In this document: positions 59,075-64,000 of the stretch, piece by piece
Layout of the letters: the number at the start of each line of letters is the position of its first letter
Numbering within the stretch: the stretch's first letter is position 1
Assembly: GCA_017303415.1 (NCBI GenBank)
Contig: JAFLBJ010000001.1
Span: 248,001-312,000, forward strand
DNA length: 64,000 nucleotides
Source: Chitinophagales bacterium
GTDB taxonomy: Bacteria > Bacteroidota > Bacteroidia > Chitinophagales > Chitinophagaceae
Direction: 5' to 3'
The notes under the pieces: model-generated
Databases searched by the model: none
Told to the model about the DNA's origin: nothing
What the model saw: only the letters and a program-made list of their open reading frames with translations
Position numbers and translations under genes: made by a program

Positions 59075-60244
59075 CTATACCATGGGCCATTTGAATTTAC
59101 TCTTAAGATTGATCCGGGTACCGGTCGCTGACGATTTTCTCGCTGCTTCTATCACTTCCAGTACATGCAGGGTATGTTCTACATTGATCCGGGGTTCGAT
59201 GCCTGTTAAAATGGATTCACCTACTTTGGTCGCTCCTTCCTGCCATACATATCCTTCTGAATCCACCTGGTGGATTTTGGCAGGCTCGTCCCAGGAATCA
59301 TCGAGATACACACCATTAGTTTCCCAATCATATCCGATCAATCGCAGGTTTCCATAATCCCCATAGATCTGTACGGAATGAAGTTTCTGATCCTTGCCCA
59401 CATGCCCATGTGGATCAAAATAACAGAACCCGCACATCACATGACTGATCACATTCTTATCATGCATCATCAGGATATGCGCATTGTCCTCCGCCACTAC
59501 CTTGATCTTTCCTTTATCATCCACGGTTCTCTCCGGGTTTACGATACTGGTCATGGACATTACTGATCGGGCAGGTCCAAGTAACCCGGTCAATGTGGCG
59601 ATATTGTACACCCCGAGATCGGGCATGCTTCCACCATCTTTCTCATAAAAAAATGCACTCCAACCCGGACCGGTATGTCCATACTGTCCGTGGGCGCTGG
59701 ATACACGGCCGAGTTTACCTTCCTGAATACATTTACTCATAAAGGCGAATTGTGGACTATTCACCACAGCCGGGGCTCCCCACAATTTGAGTTTTTTGCT
59801 ACGCGCCAGATCAAGCAGGGCTTTGCCTTCGGCATAGGTATTGGCCATCGGCTTTTCACTCCATACATGTTTACCGGCCATCAGGGCCTTACGGTTGAGT
59901 TGACCGTGTTGCTGCATATCGGTCAGGGTGACCATCATGTCAAATGGCACACCTTTGAGCAGGGCATCGATATGCGGATATACCTGGGCGCCCACTTTGT
60001 ACTCCTCATTCCGTGATACCGCCCGCTCGGGTTTGATATCACAAAGGCTGACGATCTCAATATGTGGTGATGACTGCAAGTGGGGAATATACCGGCCACT
60101 TACACTACCGCAACCAATGATGGCTACGCGAAGTTTTTTATCGGGTCGGCTCTGGGCAAAACCCTCGAGGGAGGACAAGAGTACAGCAGCACCTGCCATG
60201 GCGGTTTGCTGAAGGAATTTTTGGCGAGAGATCGTTGGGGACAT
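59075..60244 (-). CDS. Gfo/Idh/MocA family oxidoreductase, probably exported
   Basis: The ATG at 60244 gives 389 residues; the frame upstream is repeat DNA. The Rossmann motif is AIIGCGSVSGRYIP (about 42-55), with the EKPMANTYAEG substrate loop near 130. The N terminus SRQKFLQQTAMAGAAVLL resembles a Tat signal, but the second Arg is Gln, so Sec or atypical Tat export is open. Family members oxidise sugars with tightly bound NAD(P). It lies between GH144 and SDR genes, which suggests processing of glucan-derived sugars. Confidence 0.86.
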   Translation of the reverse strand: MSPTISRQKFLQQTAMAGAAVLLSSLEGFAQSRPDKKLRVAIIGCGSVSGRYIPHLQSSPHIEIVSLCDIKPERAVSRNEEYKVGAQVYPHIDALLKGVPFDMMVTLTDMQQHGQLNRKALMAGKHVWSEKPMANTYAEGKALLDLARSKKLKLWGAPAVVNSPQFAFMSKCIQEGKLGRVSSAHGQYGHTGPGWSAFFYEKDGGSMPDLGVYNIATLTGLLGPARSVMSMTSIVNPERTVDDKGKIKVVAEDNAHILMMHDKNVISHVMCGFCYFDPHGHVGKDQKLHSVQIYGDYGNLRLIGYDWETNGVYLDDSWDEPAKIHQVDSEGYVWQEGATKVGESILTGIEPRINVEHTLHVLEVIEAARKSSATGTRINLKSKFKWPMV

Positions 60245-60276
60245 GATGGTAATATTTGAGTGTTGATGATTTTGAG

Positions 60277-60336
60277 ATGTTGGATGTCGGATGTTGGATG
60301 TTGGATGCAAACCACCAACATCCAACATCCAACATC
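60277..60336. repeat. Periodic hairpin, GATGTTG heptads, downstream of the first GH144 gene
   Basis: Left arm 60277-60307 (ATGTTGG, ATGTCGG, ATGTTGG, ATGTTGG) pairs with right arm 60315-60336 (CATCCAA heptads), with a 7-bp loop. The arm directly follows the TAG stop of the GH144 gene. Same family as 26873 and 30493. Confidence 0.8.
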
Positions 60337-61772
60337 TATTTTATCCACGGACTGGAAAACCCTAACCGCTTCAATCCATTCTGCACATCCGGGATCTTCA
60401 TGAATAATTTCCACAGCATCTGTGTACGGTGGTTCTCGATCATGGTAATGATAGGCCCCTGATCGATGGCCAGGTGGCTCTTGGCATACCAGTTATGGTG
60501 AATACTATACCCATCTACAAATCCATACTTGCTCCATATCTTAGAACCGAGTTCTTCATAGAAATAACGCAAAGCCTCCATACTTTCTTTGGGCGTATAG
60601 GGCATGGAGGAAATGGCGGCCGTGGGTTGTATCACGCCAAAATCTACTTCGGGACAATGCGCCACATAGCCTTTATAACTGTCTCCCGCTGTCAGCCCCC
60701 ATCCTTTTTCACTATATCCCTTATACTGCTTGGGGTTTTCGATGCAATAGGCCCTATTGATCAGGGTATGATTTTTCCCCTGCTCAAAATAATTGATTCC
60801 AAGTGAATCGACGAGGCCATTGGGGTCAATTCCCTGAAAAGTATATTGAACAAAAAAGAGCGGGCCCCCTTTGTCAAAATTCCCCAGGGGAAGTTTCATG
60901 CCATAATATTCTTTGCCATTCTTGAAACCAAAACTCCCAGCCCAGCTACCATCGTAGACGGCTTTGGAAATAGGATGCCGGGGAGAAGCCGCGGCCATGA
61001 TATAGGTAATGAGACATTCATTCCAGCCCCATACCGGGAAGTTCATATCAAACCCATTGTTGGGGCTCCAGTGCCAGTACAGTTTATTTTCGCCATTGGA
61101 ATGCCAGTTCCAGTTTGCCGCACCCCACATCTGGTCAACGCGTTTGCGGAGATACACTTCGCGGGGCGTGTTACCGTTAAAATACTCGCGGGCACAGAGA
61201 AATCCCATCAGCAGATAGGAGGTCTCTACAATATCAGCCCCATCATCCAACCGATCGAATTTGATGGTCTTCCCCGTACGGCCATTCATAAAATGCGGAT
61301 AGATGCCATGATAACAATCAGCATTGATCAGAAAATCCGCGATCTGAATCAGCCGGCGCACCGCAGTGTCCTTTCCTATCCATCCCCTTTCTACGGCAAC
61401 AATGGTACTCATGATGCCAAATCCGGTACCCCCGATAGCACCCGCATCCGGGCCAAATTTGGTCTTGCTGAAATTGGGTTCATCCCAGGCTTCATTGATA
61501 TAATCCCAGTAATGCTCAGCCAAAACGGTATTGCTTCTCTCCAGAGCCAATCCGCTTACCGGATGTGCCCCATGCCAGAAGAACCGGAAGGTTTGCCGTT
61601 GTACTGTTTCCAGCAAGGCATCATCACTCAATCCCTTAATTACCCCCACAGGGGCTATGCTATCGGGACCATCGCCGTATTTGCCTTTTGTAAGGGAACG
61701 GGATTTGGTTTGAGCACTCATAACGACTGTAGCAAGTACCCAAAAACCAAAAAACATTACTTTTTTAATCAT
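60336..61772 (-). CDS. GH144-type endo-beta-1,2-glucanase (copy 1)
   Basis: The ATG at 61772 gives 478 residues with a signal peptide ending VMSAQ. The family pattern is strong: TFRFFWHGAHPVSGLALERS, GGTGFGIMS, the acidic cluster DDGAD (176-180) plus Glu183 in VETSYL, YWHWSPNNGF, and HLAIDQGPI near the end. GH144 was defined by the endo-beta-1,2-glucanase of Chitinophaga pinensis; the acidic cluster holds candidate catalytic residues. Compared with copy 2 it has an insertion of about 20 residues near 82-108. It would cut cyclic or linear beta-1,2-glucan to oligosaccharides for the GH3 enzymes. Confidence 0.85.
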   Translation of the reverse strand: MIKKVMFFGFWVLATVVMSAQTKSRSLTKGKYGDGPDSIAPVGVIKGLSDDALLETVQRQTFRFFWHGAHPVSGLALERSNTVLAEHYWDYINEAWDEPNFSKTKFGPDAGAIGGTGFGIMSTIVAVERGWIGKDTAVRRLIQIADFLINADCYHGIYPHFMNGRTGKTIKFDRLDDGADIVETSYLLMGFLCAREYFNGNTPREVYLRKRVDQMWGAANWNWHSNGENKLYWHWSPNNGFDMNFPVWGWNECLITYIMAAASPRHPISKAVYDGSWAGSFGFKNGKEYYGMKLPLGNFDKGGPLFFVQYTFQGIDPNGLVDSLGINYFEQGKNHTLINRAYCIENPKQYKGYSEKGWGLTAGDSYKGYVAHCPEVDFGVIQPTAAISSMPYTPKESMEALRYFYEELGSKIWSKYGFVDGYSIHHNWYAKSHLAIDQGPIITMIENHRTQMLWKLFMKIPDVQNGLKRLGFSSPWIK

Positions 61773-61785
61773 AATTTTGTTTTTT

Positions 61786-61841
61786 CTCTGTGCCTCTGCG
61801 CCTCTGTGGTTTTTTGACACTACAGAGGCACAGAGACGCAG
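61786..61841. repeat. Periodic hairpin, CTCTGTGC octads, between the two GH144 genes, opposite polarity
   Basis: Left arm 61786-61810 (CTCTGTGC, CTCTGCGC, CTCTGTGG) pairs with right arm 61819-61841 with four mismatches. Unlike the other members, the pyrimidine-rich arm comes first on the transcript of the upstream GH144 gene (stop 61847). Confidence 0.75.
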
Positions 61842-61846
61842 ATGAA

Positions 61847-63178
61847 TTATTTATAGTAAGGGCTCGTAAAGCCAAGCCGGCCCAACGAACTTTTTATCTC
61901 CGGACAGCTCATGAATAATTTCCACAACAACCCACTTCGATGGTTTTCAATCATCACAATGATCGGCCCCTGGTCAATCGCCAGGTGGCTTTTCGCATAC
62001 CAATTTTTTGTTTCATTAAAAGCATCAATAAATCCGTATTCTGACCAGAGCTTATCGCCCAGGTCAAAATAAAAATGTTTCAGTGCCTGCATGCTGTATT
62101 CAGGTGTATAGGGAAAAGCACTCAGGGCCGCGGTCGGGGATATCGTCCCCAGGTCTTCCGTAGGTGAATGTGCCGCGTATCCATTATAGGTATCACTGGC
62201 GGTAAGTCCCCAATTATTCGCCCCATAGCCTTTAAACCCATTGGGGTTGCGAATACAATGTTCTCTGTTGATCAATGTATGGTTGCGATTCTGCTCCCAG
62301 TAATCAGCATAGCGGTCTTTCAATCCATGGGGATCAAGCCCGAGAAAGGAATAATGCGAAAAGAACAATGGCCCGCCATAATCAAATCCCAGAGGAAGTT
62401 TTATACCATAAAATTCTTTCCCGTTCTTAAAGAAACTGCTTTGTACCCACCCATTGTGATAAACATCGGGACTGACGGGATACTGTTCTGTATCCGATAA
62501 GGCCAGTATATACATGATCAGGCACTCATTAAATCCCCGTACAGGAAAATTCATTGCCCAGCCATTGTTGGGGCTCCAGTGCCAGTATAGCACTTCCTGG
62601 TTATTGGTAAACCAGTTCCACTCGATCCCCTTCCATAACCATTGTATCCGTTGACGAAGTTCCCTTTCTACCCGATCGCTTGTATTAAAATACTGTCGGG
62701 CACAAAGCAGTCCCTGGAAGAGATAAGAGGTCTCTACCAGATCAGCGCCATCATCTTTGCGGCTGAAGGGAATGGTCTTCCCTGTTTCCCCGTTCATCCA
62801 ATGGGGAAATACACCATGATAGGCATCAGCTTTAAGCAGGAAGTTGACCATCTTTAATAAAAACTTAGCCGCTGTATCCCGGGTGATCCATTTGCGTTCC
62901 GCCGCTACAATTACACTCATCACACCAAAACCGGTTCCACCAATGGTACAGGTCTCCGAGCCATATCCATAGCTAACATTGCTCCGCTCGCGTGATAATC
63001 CACTCACCGGGTGGGCAAAGTCCCAGAAATACCGAAAGGTTTGCTTCTGCACCAGATCAAGCAGCGCTGAATCCGACAAGTCCTTCGGCCGCTTGGTCGG
63101 GTCAAATCCAACCGGGGCTTTCTGGGCATGTATACCCAGAGAAAATAAAAGTGCAAATAATAAAATCCACTTTTTCAT
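61847..63178 (-). CDS. GH144-type endo-beta-1,2-glucanase (copy 2)
   Basis: The ATG at 63178 gives 443 residues with a signal peptide ending GIHAQ; the longer frame runs through the palindrome at 63198 into the next gene. The motifs match copy 1: TFRYFWDFAHPVSGL, GGTGFGVMS, DDGAD (142-146) with Glu149, YWHWSPNNGW and HLAIDQGPI. The tandem copies differ mainly around residues 66-80. Two GH144 enzymes and two GH3 beta-glucosidases on the same strand form a plausible beta-1,2-glucan-degrading set. Export should be by Sec; no T9SS tail is present. Confidence 0.85.
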   Translation of the reverse strand: MKKWILLFALLFSLGIHAQKAPVGFDPTKRPKDLSDSALLDLVQKQTFRYFWDFAHPVSGLSRERSNVSYGYGSETCTIGGTGFGVMSVIVAAERKWITRDTAAKFLLKMVNFLLKADAYHGVFPHWMNGETGKTIPFSRKDDGADLVETSYLFQGLLCARQYFNTSDRVERELRQRIQWLWKGIEWNWFTNNQEVLYWHWSPNNGWAMNFPVRGFNECLIMYILALSDTEQYPVSPDVYHNGWVQSSFFKNGKEFYGIKLPLGFDYGGPLFFSHYSFLGLDPHGLKDRYADYWEQNRNHTLINREHCIRNPNGFKGYGANNWGLTASDTYNGYAAHSPTEDLGTISPTAALSAFPYTPEYSMQALKHFYFDLGDKLWSEYGFIDAFNETKNWYAKSHLAIDQGPIIVMIENHRSGLLWKLFMSCPEIKSSLGRLGFTSPYYK

Positions 63179-63197
63179 ATACCGTCCATTTAATTCC

Positions 63198-63237
63198 GTG
63201 CTTTCTGTGTCCCGAAGCTTCGGGACACAGAAAGCAC
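63198..63237. terminator. Perfect 40-bp palindrome downstream of the T9SS cargo gene
   Basis: GTGCTTTCTGTGTCCCGAAG (63198-63217) and its exact reverse complement (63218-63237) abut with no loop. It starts 6 bp beyond the stop at 63244 and probably ends that transcript. The words CTTTCTGTG and GTCCCGAAG do not repeat here. Confidence 0.75.
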
Positions 63238-63243
63238 AGAAGT

Positions 63244-64000
63244 TTATCTGATCAAAAGAACCGTCCCTCGCTGAAGGATACGTTTCCCTAAAGTATCTGT
63301 ATACGTTAACAACCAAACAAACACTCCTGTATTTTGCTCCTGCCCTCCTACCCGGCCATCCCAACGTTGTGCATAATCACGGCTTTCAAATACTTTCTGT
63401 CCTGCCCTGTTGTAAACCGTGAAGGTCAGGTCCCTGGCCTTAAAGGCATTGGTAGGGCCAAGCAGGTCATTCTTTCCATCTCCATTGGGTGTAAAGGCAC
63501 TGGGCACAGCGATATAACAATTATCATGTACTTCCAGGGAATGATAGGCTGTATCCACACAACCGGCGGTATCCTGTACAGCCAATCGCACGATCCGATC
63601 GGGTTCACCGGGGTAGGTAGAATAATATTGCATCGCGGGTTTGGCCAGGGTATCTGTTTGGCCATTGCCAAAATCCCACCAGCGTTTGGTGATCACTCCA
63701 CTGCTTTTATCTTCAAAGGATGCTGAATCGTAGGTAATACACAGGTGGCTTATTCCATCGATCGCCGCTTTAAGGGTAACGGCATTGCGTACCCGAATTT
63801 GAACTTGCGCCGTATCCTGACAGCCGTCGGCACTCGTGACCGTTACGGTATACAGGGTACTGCTTTCAGGACGCGCAATGGGTTGGCGGGTAAAAGAGGA
63901 ACTCAGCCCGGTGGAAGGGCTCCATTCATACCGGGCCCCTGCAGCGGCAAATAGCGGAACAGGCTCTCCTTTACAGATCACTGTATCGGGGCCTGCATCG
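63244..64000 (-). CDS. Secreted protein with PKD-like domains and T9SS type B sorting domain, 5' end cut by window edge
   Basis: Only the last 252 codons are in the window; the frame is open to base 64000 and reads DAGPDTVICKG at the edge. An Ig/PKD-like repeat (YEWSPSTGLSSS) and a second PKD-type domain (KRWWDFGNGQTDT) are followed by the C-terminal module with FTPNGDGKNDLL, VYNRAGQKVFES and the QNTGVFVWLLTY ending. This is the gliding motility-associated (CHU_C) type B signal that directs secretion through the type IX system and attachment to the cell surface. The function of the missing N-terminal part is unknown. Confidence 0.9.
   Translation of the reverse strand, partial: DAGPDTVICKGEPVPLFAAAGARYEWSPSTGLSSSFTRQPIARPESSTLYTVTVTSADGCQDTAQVQIRVRNAVTLKAAIDGISHLCITYDSASFEDKSSGVITKRWWDFGNGQTDTLAKPAMQYYSTYPGEPDRIVRLAVQDTAGCVDTAYHSLEVHDNCYIAVPSAFTPNGDGKNDLLGPTNAFKARDLTFTVYNRAGQKVFESRDYAQRWDGRVGGQEQNTGVFVWLLTYTDTLGKRILQRGTVLLIR

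Noticed and set aside
44637..61841. CACAGAG-type repeats as contamination or adapter sequence
   Set aside because: They occur at three gene ends in inverted pairs with independent mismatches, so they are native.
1..64000. tRNA, rRNA, riboswitch or prophage features
   Set aside because: I looked for them and saw no cloverleaf, rRNA segment, known riboswitch core or phage gene cluster that I could support.

Overview
The window reads as a chromosomal segment of a Bacteroidota bacterium, most likely Chitinophagaceae or a close relative. The evidence is the -7 promoter box TAnnTTTG before many genes with few Shine-Dalgarno sites, a type IX secretion (T9SS) type B sorting domain at the right edge, Omp28 and DUF4369/TlpA-type thioredoxin proteins, a VPS10-like Asp-box protein, and two GH144 enzymes, a family first characterised in Chitinophaga pinensis. 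Family names rest on motifs read by eye; no database search was run. Several starts were moved inward because the longest frame ran back through TTG codons or repeat DNA.

Layout. 1-5261 (minus): two tandem membrane-anchored endonuclease/exonuclease/phosphatase proteins, two adjacent rhomboid proteases and rlmD. 5357-11941: envelope redox and folding (DUF4369/TlpA protein, double-PpiC isomerase, Omp28 lipoprotein, thioredoxin fused to an outer-membrane barrel). 11942-20588: metF, lptB, a REP-associated transposase with its palindromes, GH3 adenylating enzyme, fabG, an AlkA-type glycosylase, enoyl-CoA hydratase and paaZ. 20698-25556 (plus): seven exported proteins built around an MbnP/MbnH pair and rich in Cys, His and Met; predicted to handle copper. 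25614-36000: adk, msrB, VPS10-like protein, aminotransferase, two small hypothetical genes, glycosyltransferase, SixA-like phosphatase, purF. 35926-42122 (minus): SurA-like chaperone and rimP-nusA-infB. 42383-64000 (minus): about 17 carbohydrate genes, with tandem GH3 enzymes, PhoD-like phosphatase, SGNH hydrolase, GH43, GH15-like enzyme, an amino-sugar-like module (deaminase-like, MetE-like, SIS, ROK), SDR, Gfo/Idh, two GH144 enzymes and the end of a T9SS cargo protein. No SusC/SusD pair lies inside the window.

Two things stand out. The first is the MbnPH operon at 20.7-25.6 kb. The second is a class of intergenic elements at gene 3' ends: short words repeated with a strict period of mostly 7 bp (8 or 9 in some families), usually in two complementary arms that form long imperfect hairpins. 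Unrelated word families share this architecture. They often contain or touch the stop codon of the upstream gene, and the purine-rich arm usually comes first in that gene's transcript. In one case the repeat encodes the protein's C terminus. They look like transcript-end hairpins kept or spread by a repeat-expansion process.
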